DNA of 11,098 nt, taken from an uncultured Clostridium sp. (GTDB taxonomy: Bacteria; Bacillota; Clostridia; Lachnospirales; Lachnospiraceae). Positions 6,033 through 11,098 of this stretch are shown piece by piece. Each line of letters opens with the position of its first letter. Position 1 is the stretch's first letter. The notes under the pieces are model-generated. The model searched no databases, was not told the origin of the DNA, and worked only from the letters and a program-made list of their open reading frames with translations. The stretch covers positions 1 through 11,098 of the forward strand of contig UQXF01000099.1 of the NCBI GenBank assembly GCA_900544905.1, in the 5' to 3' direction. The position numbers and the translations under genes were made by a program.

Positions 6033-6620
6033 CTACATTTCCATTCCAAGCTCCGGCTCCGGTATCTCCGCCGCTTCCAGTGCTTCTTCTATAGCGGCAT
6101 CCCACCGATTAACCTCTTTGCTCGCTTCCCTTACTTCATCCCTGAACTGTGACTGGACATATTTCAATGCATTACTGTTCTGCCGGACTGCCGCTTTACA
6201 GATTTCCGGGGTCTGCTCCTGCACAAAAGCCAATGCGTCTCCTTTCTGACAGACTGCTTCCATACAAATTTCCGGTGCCTGTTCTTTCACATATGCTAAT
6301 GCAGTTCCTTTCTGCCGGACTGCTTCCATACAGATTTCCGGACTCTGCTCCTGCACATATCCCAACGCATTTCCATCCTGCCGGACTGCCGCCATACAGA
6401 TTTCCGGGTCCTGCTCTTTTACATACCTCAATGCATACCCCCTCTGCTGAACCGCTGCCATACAAATTTCTGCAGTCTGTTCTTCCACAAACTGTAATGC
6501 CATCCCATTCTGGCGGACTGCTTCCATACAGATTTCCGCTGATTGCTCCTTGACATATTGCAATGCCATTCCATCCCTTTTTACTTCATCAAAATCTCTG
6601 TTAAATTGATTTTTTGCCAT
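6033..6620 (-). CDS. DUF4116 repeat protein with shared C-terminal tail
   Basis: 195 aa. Residues 17-148 are six near-perfect 22-residue units of the form G.AL.YV.EQ.PEICMEAVRQ, and a seventh degenerate unit runs to about 167. This matches the DUF4116 repeat, short helices likely stacked into a solenoid. Function of the family is not established. Residues 172-195 are the 23-residue tail starting WDAAIEEALEAAEIPEPE and ending MEM, almost identical to those of the two preceding genes in the transcript. AAAGGAGGAG precedes the ATG and begins in the upstream gene's stop codon, so the genes are likely translationally coupled. The repeat part may be a protein-binding surface. Confidence 0.85.
   Translation of the reverse strand: MAKNQFNRDFDEVKRDGMALQYVKEQSAEICMEAVRQNGMALQFVEEQTAEICMAAVQQRGYALRYVKEQDPEICMAAVRQDGNALGYVQEQSPEICMEAVRQKGTALAYVKEQAPEICMEAVCQKGDALAFVQEQTPEICKAAVRQNSNALKYVQSQFRDEVREASKEVNRWDAAIEEALEAAEIPEPELGMEM
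6036..6104 (-). repeat. Tail module, copy 1 (DUF4116 gene)
   Basis: These 69 bases encode the last 23 residues, W-D-A-A-I-E-E to M-E-M. The stretch aligns without gaps to 6639-6707 (about nine mismatches by eye) and to 7391-7459. Downstream it continues directly into stop codon plus AGGAGG of the next gene. Confidence 0.9.
6120..6572 (-). repeat. Tandem 66-bp coding repeats (DUF4116 units)
   Basis: Six units of 66 bp plus a partial seventh lie inside the 6033-6620 gene. Neighbouring units share long identical strings such as CATACAGATTTCCG on the plus strand, so at least some of the amplification is recent or kept uniform by recombination. Copy number may vary between strains. Confidence 0.85.
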
Positions 6621-6635
6621 ATAAGTTCTCCTCCT

Positions 6636-7370
6636 TTACATTTCCATTTCTAAATCTGGCTCCGGTATCTCAGCTGCTTCCAGTGCTTCTTCAATAGCAG
6701 CATCCCATGAATTATCTGTCTGATTCACCATCTTCCCAGGCTCATGATTTAAATGTTGTTCATCTACCACAAAAGTGATTTGGTCTTCATAATCATACAT
6801 ATGATTTGCTACTTCCTTTAACGTTTTACAGGATATTTCATATTCTTCTGTAGCATCCCGGCTGTAATAAAACATTTCATGGTCAAAAAAATCCTCTCCT
6901 AAGATAAGCTCCTTTCTCCCATTTACCAGTCCTAAATAAAACTTGCCAGGCATCCCGTATTCTGCCCTCTCTGCATAGGATGGTTCCCTGATAATCTCCT
7001 GTCTGGATGATTCGTCTAACTGGTATAACAAGGTTACATCCTTGATATCCGGATTATCAAAATATTCTGTAGACAATTGCCGTGGCTTCTCCATTGGAAT
7101 CCAGTTATCATTCCTAAGCAGCCGGGACCATTCTTTCTGATTAGTATGCTCCAGCCTTAACTGGGGTCGTTTCGTCAACTCTGTTTCCAGCTGTTTCATG
7201 GATAAATTCAGTGCATCCACTTTGTCATTCATATTAGAATAGTCCCCTTTCTTAAGACTGTCTCTCAACTCCCTTGTCTGCTTAAGATACTCCTCAGATG
7301 CAGCATCTACAGATTCGGTTTGCTGATTCAGTCTTTGTAAATATTCGGTTTCATTAATTGCAACGCCCAT
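6636..7370 (-). CDS. Unknown 244-aa protein with shared C-terminal tail
   Basis: Not recognised. The first 75 residues are strongly helical and probably coiled-coil (TEYLQRLNQQTESVD, then EEYLKQTRELRDSLKK). Residues 85-205 form a mixed, globular-looking part with several aromatic and acidic residues (FYLGLVNGRKELILGEDFF). The last 23 residues, beginning WDAAIEEALEAAEIPEPD and ending MEM, are nearly identical to the tails of both neighbours although the bodies share nothing visible. GGGAGG precedes the ATG. There are no membrane segments and no signal peptide, so it should be cytoplasmic before any translocation. Confidence 0.8.
   Translation of the reverse strand: MGVAINETEYLQRLNQQTESVDAASEEYLKQTRELRDSLKKGDYSNMNDKVDALNLSMKQLETELTKRPQLRLEHTNQKEWSRLLRNDNWIPMEKPRQLSTEYFDNPDIKDVTLLYQLDESSRQEIIREPSYAERAEYGMPGKFYLGLVNGRKELILGEDFFDHEMFYYSRDATEEYEISCKTLKEVANHMYDYEDQITFVVDEQHLNHEPGKMVNQTDNSWDAAIEEALEAAEIPEPDLEMEM
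6639..6707 (-). repeat. Tail module, copy 2 (244-aa gene)
   Basis: This is the second 69-base copy of the tail-coding segment. The encoded tail differs from copy 1 only at the third- and fourth-from-end region (PDLEMEM versus PELGMEM). The TAA that follows is the start of AAAGGAGGAG, the ribosome site of the DUF4116 gene. Confidence 0.9.
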
Positions 7371-7387
7371 ATTCTATCCTCCCTTCT

Positions 7388-8767
7388 TTACATTTCCATC
7401 TCAAGCTCTGGTTCTGCTGCTTCAACGGCTTCCAGTGCTTCTTCGATGGCAGCGTCCCACTGTGATACATTTGCATCCCATTCTGTTATCTTTTCTGCCA
7501 GCTCGCTTTCACTCATAATCCCTCTCTTTACCAGCATTCTTCTTGCCGCCTGTGTGGAAGCATTATCCGGATGCCCCTGTGCAGCTTCCAGCGTGTGTTC
7601 CTCCTTTGTCTTAGGAATAAGTTCTCCGGATTTCACCTTTTCATAATATTCTTTTATCGCCTCACTCCTGCGGTTCTGGTAATCATTCTCTACCCTGTCG
7701 GCTTCCTTAAGCCGCTGCTGCCGCTGTCTCATGGTTTCTCCCTTCGGTAGCTTCATCTTATCAAGCATATAATCGCTGGATATAAAGCTAAGACCTTTTT
7801 TCGCTAAGTATTCATTCAAATCCATTTTTACAGGCTCGTGTACTGTTTCTTTTTCCCGGCACAGTTCCTGGTACCGCTCTAAATTACTGCTTAATCTTTC
7901 CACCGCCCTCTGTGCATCCGAACAGGCCCGGAATAATTCATTAGGGTCATCCTTCAATACCTTAATCCAGGATTCCAAATAATGTGTATGGGAATCTAAC
8001 AATTCCTGGCTGCCCTCAATCCCCAAATCCGTACCCATAAAAAAGGCTCCCAGTTCTGCCCTCAATTCCTCCAATGCATATTCCTGAGTGCCGAAACAGC
8101 TTAATAACGGGCGGTTAAGCCTTGACGGATGCCCGGTACTGTGTACCATTTCATGCATTAATGTTGTAGCAAATGCCTCCTGGCTGATAAACGCATCTCT
8201 CGGAGGCAGTACAATCGTATCGCTTGCCGGACGGTAATATGCCTTTCCCCACGGTTCTTCCCGGATAGTACACTCGCTGCTGGCAATCAGCTGGTCAGCA
8301 AGTTCCAGCACTTCATTATGTTCCAACGGCTTCATTTCCTCCTGCGGTTCGATTCCCTCAATCTGGCTTGCATTAAACACAACAAATGTATTCACCATGG
8401 GACGTTTAAGACGTACCATAACCTTTTCCATCTGGCCGGTATCCGGATTCTCCTGCTCTACCTGTTTTGTAAATATAAACTTCTCTAATCGGATTCCCTT
8501 TTCTCCTTTCTTTACTCTCCATCCAATGCTCTGTGCCTGCTTATAAGTCATAAACCGTGTGTCAGTATAACCATTTACCGCACTGTGAAGATACAGCTTA
8601 ATCATATTGGCTCCATGGTATTTTGCATGGGAAATGGGATTTTGAAAGGTAAAAGGGCTTACACCCCACTGCGGTTTCGGCAGTATGTAGCCCTTCTCCA
8701 TGTTTTCAATAATCCGGTTGACCAATTCCTTACGCCCCTCCATTACTCGGTCAAAGCTTCCTGACAT
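7388..8767 (-). CDS. ArdC-like antirestriction protein (ssDNA-binding domain plus zincin peptidase)
   Basis: 459 aa. Residues 4-140 match the ArdC N-terminal domain (DUF1738 type; MTYKQAQSIGWRVKKGEKG is characteristic), a single-stranded DNA-binding module. Residues 190-250 carry the metallopeptidase site: HEMVH at 205-209 with its two zinc-ligand histidines, followed by EELRAELGAF (233-242) that supplies the third ligand. Residues 300-436 are a helical extension not present in minimal ArdC proteins. The last 23 residues (437-459) are the shared tail, ending PELEMEM. The start at 8767 is chosen because GAAGGAGGG precedes it; the upstream Met at 8791 would translate that site. It overlaps the 40-aa ORF by 17 bases. 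ArdC of plasmid pSa is known to protect incoming ssDNA and to be carried into recipients; the same job here is inferred from family and context. Confidence 0.92.
   Translation of the reverse strand: MSGSFDRVMEGRKELVNRIIENMEKGYILPKPQWGVSPFTFQNPISHAKYHGANMIKLYLHSAVNGYTDTRFMTYKQAQSIGWRVKKGEKGIRLEKFIFTKQVEQENPDTGQMEKVMVRLKRPMVNTFVVFNASQIEGIEPQEEMKPLEHNEVLELADQLIASSECTIREEPWGKAYYRPASDTIVLPPRDAFISQEAFATTLMHEMVHSTGHPSRLNRPLLSCFGTQEYALEELRAELGAFFMGTDLGIEGSQELLDSHTHYLESWIKVLKDDPNELFRACSDAQRAVERLSSNLERYQELCREKETVHEPVKMDLNEYLAKKGLSFISSDYMLDKMKLPKGETMRQRQQRLKEADRVENDYQNRRSEAIKEYYEKVKSGELIPKTKEEHTLEAAQGHPDNASTQAARRMLVKRGIMSESELAEKITEWDANVSQWDAAIEEALEAVEAAEPELEMEM
7391..7459 (-). repeat. Tail module, copy 3 (ArdC-like gene)
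   Basis: Third copy, also exactly 23 codons from WDAAIEEALEA to MEM. It is the most diverged of the three (EAVEAAEPELEMEM). It is followed by TAA and then GGGAGG, the ribosome site of the 244-aa gene. Confidence 0.88.
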
Positions 8768-8873
8768 CTTCCCACCCTCCTTCCATATCATCTGCCGGTA
8801 CGGTTTCCTCTGTTTCTTCTGAAATGCCTAAATAGGCTTTCCAGTCTTCCTGGTTCATCTGTTCCTCATTCAT
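8751..8873 (-). CDS. 40-aa acidic leader ORF overlapping the ArdC-like gene
   Basis: The ORF starts at ATG 8873 after an excellent AAAGGAGGG site and reads MNEEQMNQEDWKAYLGISEE and on to a TGA at 8753-8751. Seventeen bases overlap the start of the ArdC-like gene in another frame, and the latter's ribosome site lies inside this ORF, so translation is probably coupled. The product is very acidic with few hydrophobic residues. No family is recognised. It could be a small regulator, an inhibitor or chaperone of the protease, or a leader whose translation opens the next ribosome site. The ribosome site and overlap are seen; all roles are inference. Confidence 0.7.
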   Translation of the reverse strand: MNEEQMNQEDWKAYLGISEETEETVPADDMEGGWEDVRKL

Positions 8874-8895
8874 GCTTGCCCTCCTTTCCTGCAAT

Positions 8896-8928
8896 AAAAA
8901 AAAGGAAGCTGTTTTTATTCAACTTCCT
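8896..8928 (-). terminator. Candidate intrinsic terminator between accessory block and cargo operon
   Basis: On the minus strand AGGAAG and CTTCCT pair around a 14-base loop and run straight into eight U residues. It follows the stop codon of the 176-aa membrane protein by about ten bases and ends 22 bases before the 40-aa leader ORF. No room is left for an ordinary promoter between the terminator and that ORF. Confidence 0.6.
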
Positions 8929-8938
8929 AAATTAACAC

Positions 8939-9469
8939 TTATACTTCGTTTCGGATGTCTTCTGTCCACCCGGTGGACAAACCCATCTCAGTCCTTGTAT
9001 TTACTGGCTTTGAACAGGTTTGTAAATATCTTTTATTTTTTATATTTTCAATCATAATTAGTTTTTTTTGCAGTATCATTATATCCTTTGATAAATCAAA
9101 TAATAAAAATAAAATAGCTAATGTGAAAATCATCGTTATTGTAACAGAGATTATAAAACTTATTTTTATAATCTCTGTACTGCCATCCTCAGAGGTTGCA
9201 GCATACTGTAATACCATCTGCATAAAAAAAAACTTGTTCCATACATTCATCATGACTGCCAAAGCAATAACGATGATAAATAAAGTTAAACTACTCTTCT
9301 TATAGTCAAGTTCTGTTTTTGATTCCATATATTCAAAGTCCAGTTCATCTTCATCCATTTCTCTGTATTTTTTAACCTCTCGGCTAAAACATTCAAATTT
9401 TCCCTTTCTTCTTGCTTGATATGAAACTCTCATCACATAATCCTTTAATTTTCCTCTATCCTTCCACAT
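8939..9469 (-). CDS. Unknown 176-aa membrane protein with two transmembrane helices
   Basis: The protein begins MWKDRGKLKDYVMRVSYQAR. A basic then acidic cytoplasmic-type segment (1-60) precedes two hydrophobic helices: SLTLFIIVIALAVMMNVW at about 60-78 and ISFIISVTITMIFTLAILF at about 103-121. The C-terminal 55 residues are polar. The start at 9469 is chosen because GGAGG sits eight bases upstream, inside the end of the 49-aa ORF; an earlier TTG-initiated reading would translate that site. No family is recognised. The two upstream neighbours are also unknown, and the first residues (MWKD) are the same as in the 9665-10306 gene. The DNA is AT-rich compared with the cargo operon, suggesting separate origin. 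Confidence 0.7.
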   Translation of the reverse strand: MWKDRGKLKDYVMRVSYQARRKGKFECFSREVKKYREMDEDELDFEYMESKTELDYKKSSLTLFIIVIALAVMMNVWNKFFFMQMVLQYAATSEDGSTEIIKISFIISVTITMIFTLAILFLLFDLSKDIMILQKKLIMIENIKNKRYLQTCSKPVNTRTEMGLSTGWTEDIRNEV

Positions 9470-9473
9470 AACA

Positions 9474-9623
9474 TTATCCTCCAAATAATTCAACCGTCTC
9501 CTTGTCAAATTCCCCCTTTAACAGTTTCATTGTCTCTACATCATAGTTCTCATGTTTTAGACTGCAGAGACAGCCATCCCTGCAGCACACTAAATATTTT
9601 GTCCCGGCAATTTCTTCTGCCAT
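9474..9623 (-). CDS. 49-aa small protein with a cysteine cluster
   Basis: The ORF opens at ATG 9623 (MAEEIAGTKYLVCCRDGCLC) and ends VELFGG before a TAA. Four bases later the 176-aa membrane protein starts, and its GGAGG site lies within the last codons here, so the two are likely coupled. Cysteines 13, 14, 18 and 20 form CC...C.C, which could bind a metal but has no recognised fold. The ribosome site is weak (AGG at -9), the main doubt. It may also be the remnant of a longer gene, since the frame stays open upstream to 9675. Confidence 0.5.
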   Translation of the reverse strand: MAEEIAGTKYLVCCRDGCLCSLKHENYDVETMKLLKGEFDKETVELFGG

Positions 9624-9664
9624 ACAGAACCTATATAAAAATATACGCTGGAAAACTGCTGAAC

Positions 9665-10306
9665 CTATTGAAGTTTAGCCTTTTCCTCTACAATGATTTT
9701 ACTTACCAGCTTCCACCAGTCCGATTCTCTCGGACTGTCAACTGGTTCATAAAAATCCCCTACGCATTCATAAAACTTTCCCGGCTTTCCCTTTTGCCCA
9801 ATATATATGCATAATTCCTCATTTTCGGAATACTTCACATCATATCTTTGATACCATTTACTCAAAAAATTTTTTTGTGCCTCGCCAGGAATGTCACTGT
9901 AATAAACCTCAATTATTTTATTCTCTAAAAATTTCTCATACATTCTTTTCATATAATAAAACTCTTCTTTATCGGTATCCGGCATTTCTTCTGTCCAGAA
10001 GCATTCAGTCCAGCTTTCATAGAAACCATCTTTATCATGCTTCCTATAATATTCAAGCCATTCTTCTACAGTAGAATGTATATCGGATATTACATTATCA
10101 ATTTCTGCCTGAAACCATTTACCATCCTTGTCTTTTAAGGAATCCGAAAAATTATAAGCAGCACTTTCAATACTTTTAATAATCCTGGCTTTCAAATGAT
10201 TCCAATTTGCAGCATGATAACAAGGATTCCATTTATGTGTTATACAATCCTGCAGCTCTGCTTTATAATTGCCTTTTATCTGTTCAATGAAATCTTTCCA
10301 CATCAT
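9665..10306 (-). CDS. Unknown 213-aa cytoplasmic protein
   Basis: The protein begins MMWKDFIEQIKGNYKAEL. It is rich in aromatic and charged residues, with no membrane helix, signal peptide or catalytic motif that I can name. Notable segments are WNPCYHAANWNHLKARIIKS (residues 26-45), a long helical middle ending KRMYEKFLENKIIEVYYSD, and YIGQKGKPGKFYECVGDFYE near 180. The start at 10306 has AGAGG about eight bases upstream; the Met at 10330 has none. It stands after the broken coupling-protein fragment and before the 49-aa and 176-aa genes in an AT-rich block. That setting would fit an immunity or defence accessory gene, but the sequence itself gives no proof. Confidence 0.7.
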   Translation of the reverse strand: MMWKDFIEQIKGNYKAELQDCITHKWNPCYHAANWNHLKARIIKSIESAAYNFSDSLKDKDGKWFQAEIDNVISDIHSTVEEWLEYYRKHDKDGFYESWTECFWTEEMPDTDKEEFYYMKRMYEKFLENKIIEVYYSDIPGEAQKNFLSKWYQRYDVKYSENEELCIYIGQKGKPGKFYECVGDFYEPVDSPRESDWWKLVSKIIVEEKAKLQ

Positions 10307-10361
10307 GTCTCTACCTCTCTTTCTTTGCATTCGTATTATTCCTCAAACCGAAAAGCCTCAT

Positions 10362-10556
10362 CTAACTTTCCAGATTAATCGTATGCACCTTATATCCTAA
10401 GCTTTCCAGATATGATTTCAAATCGACAAGCTCCCCCTTAGGGTCTGTTACTATAATGGGTTCCCCTGAAGGAAGAATATGTGGAACTACCTTTTCTGAT
10501 ACATAACGAGGCTCGCATTTTGGCAAACCTATTATTTTCTCTCTTGCCATTGCCAT
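10362..10556 (-). pseudogene. VirD4/TraG coupling-protein remnant
   Basis: 64 residues. The second half reads EPIIVTDPKGELVDLKSYLE followed by SLGYKVHTINLE. This is the signature strand-turn-helix of VirD4/TraG-type conjugative coupling ATPases, normally lying after the Walker A loop. Here the N-terminal membrane helices, Walker A (GxxGxGKS) and everything after INLES are missing, and the first 30 residues match nothing I know. An intact family member is about 550-650 residues. AAAGGA stands before the ATG, so the piece could still be translated. I read it as an internal deletion product. The functional copy, if any, must lie outside the window. Confidence 0.7.
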
Positions 10557-10557
10557 A

Positions 10558-10671
10558 TTAATCTTTCCTTTCTTTATATGCTTCTGTATGGTCTTTGTTT
10601 ACGATAATCCTATATGCCTCTAATGTCCGCTTCTCAGCATGCAGAACAGCAATTCTGTCATAGACCGTTTT
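10558..10671 (-). pseudogene. Short open fragment without a start codon
   Basis: A 37-codon frame (YDRIAVLHAEKRTLEAYRII and onward, ending YKERKD) runs from a TGA to a TAA that overlaps the ATG region of the coupling-protein remnant. It has no ATG, GTG or TTG. The composition is that of real protein, charged and helical, so it is probably the C-terminal end of a small gene that has lost its start. No family is recognised. Confidence 0.4.
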
Positions 10672-10766
10672 TCAACCAATCATATATAGTCCATAATAAT
10701 GCGCACACTGAAATTACCACAAAGTACATTTCCTAATACATTCACGATTAATTTAAGTATATCCAA
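10658..10766 (-). pseudogene. Possible frameshifted small membrane protein
   Basis: One frame starts at TTG 10766 after a GAGGTG site and encodes LDILKLIVNVLGNVL before leaving sense. A second, overlapping frame (ATG 10729) encodes YFVVISVCALLWTIYDWLKN and stops at 10658. Joined by a one-base shift they would make a small hydrophobic protein of about 40 residues. This may be a frameshifted gene, a sequencing error, or two unrelated short frames. Confidence 0.3.
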
Positions 10767-10775
10767 ACTCAGATT

Positions 10776-11048
10776 TCACCTCACTTCCTCTCCTGACCAA
10801 AAATTATATGATTTTGTATTTACTGAAGTATCTGTGCTTATTGGAATTAGTATTTCACTTAAAACCGATACTGTATGATATTGAGTTTCTTCCGGAGCTT
10901 TAATAGACAAATCATATACAATCTGTATTTTTTCAGCATAAGTTCCAACTTCAATTAAATTATTTTCAGATAATTTTTGGTAACTGGAACTGACATATCC
11001 GTAATTTCCACAAGCACATCCCCATAACTCATAAAATTGTTGTGTATA
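10776..11048 (-). CDS. C-terminal part of an unknown protein, cut by the contig end
   Basis: A frame without a start enters from the right edge and stays open for 90 codons to a TGA at 10778-10776. It reads YTQQFYELWGCACGNYGYVS at the edge and ends YNFWSGEEVR. It has no long hydrophobic segment. The polar, Ser/Thr/Glu-rich composition and aromatic residues look like genuine protein, possibly surface or secreted, but no family is recognised. The last real base is 11050; the codon beyond 11048 already includes adapter. Confidence 0.55.
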   Translation of the reverse strand, partial: YTQQFYELWGCACGNYGYVSSSYQKLSENNLIEVGTYAEKIQIVYDLSIKAPEETQYHTVSVLSEILIPISTDTSVNTKSYNFWSGEEVR

Positions 11049-11050
11049 TC

Positions 11051-11098
11051 CTGTCTCTTATACACATCTCCGAGCCCACGAGACTCGACGTCATCTCG
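11051..11098 (-). other. Illumina Nextera adapter (library artefact)
   Basis: This is the inverted copy of the left end. CTGTCTCTTATACACATCT (11051-11069) is the mosaic end, followed by CCGAGCCCACGAGAC, the eight-base index TCGACGTC and ATCTCG, the start of P7. It is not part of the organism's DNA. Confidence 0.98.

Noticed and set aside
6120..6572. CRISPR-like regular repeats of 66 bp
   Set aside because: There are no unique spacers between identical repeats; the whole period is coding and matches the DUF4116 unit.
1..11098. 47-bp perfect terminal inverted repeats suggesting a transposon or linear element
   Set aside because: They are the Tn5 mosaic end plus Illumina index and primer sequence, i.e. 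library adapters.

Overview
The window is a piece of a conjugative element (ICE or conjugative plasmid) from a gut-type Firmicute, most likely Lachnospiraceae. The evidence is the strong AGGAGG ribosome sites, the set of families present (DUF3991/Toprim, ArdC-like, DUF4116, pentapeptide-repeat and VirD4/TraG-type proteins) and a MobQ/IncQ-like candidate oriT. Every credible gene lies on the minus strand, so transcription runs from high to low coordinates. Both ends of the window are Illumina Nextera adapter (1-47 and 11051-11098). These make a false 47-bp terminal inverted repeat, and real DNA spans only 48-11050.

Right part (8939-11050) is visibly AT-rich and looks like a decayed or inserted accessory block. 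It holds the C-terminal end of an unknown protein cut by the contig end (10776-11048), short broken frames (10558-10766), a 64-residue remnant of a VirD4/TraG coupling protein without its Walker A region (10362-10556), an unknown 213-aa protein, a 49-aa cysteine-containing small protein and a 176-aa two-helix membrane protein. A candidate intrinsic terminator (8896-8928) closes this block.

Central part (1026-8873) is a tight, less AT-rich operon. In transcription order it encodes a 40-aa leader ORF, an ArdC-like antirestriction/zincin protein, a 244-aa unknown, a DUF4116 repeat protein, a 584-aa repeat protein, a pentapeptide-repeat protein, a HAD-type 5'-nucleotidase and a DUF3991/Toprim primase-like protein. 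The most striking observation is that these otherwise unrelated proteins nearly all end in the same kind of acidic tail: an amphipathic stretch of the WDAAIEEALEA type, a Pro/Glu hinge, then ELEMEM. In three consecutive genes the 23-residue tail is almost identical in protein and DNA, and its stop codon abuts or merges with the next gene's Shine-Dalgarno site. I infer a shared address label, most simply a C-terminal signal for passing antirestriction and DNA-processing proteins through the type IV secretion system into the recipient.

Left part (48-1025) begins with a cluster of stem-loops (863-1003). On the minus strand this contains an inverted repeat followed by CCGGGAGTGCG, which resembles the IncQ/MobQ nic region. 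Beyond it are a 65-aa two-helix membrane protein and an unknown 139-aa single-helix membrane protein. The latter is flanked by 47-bp direct repeats that carry the end and start of neighbouring paralogues, i.e. a small tandem gene array. No relaxase, integrase, attachment site, RNA gene or CRISPR array is visible.
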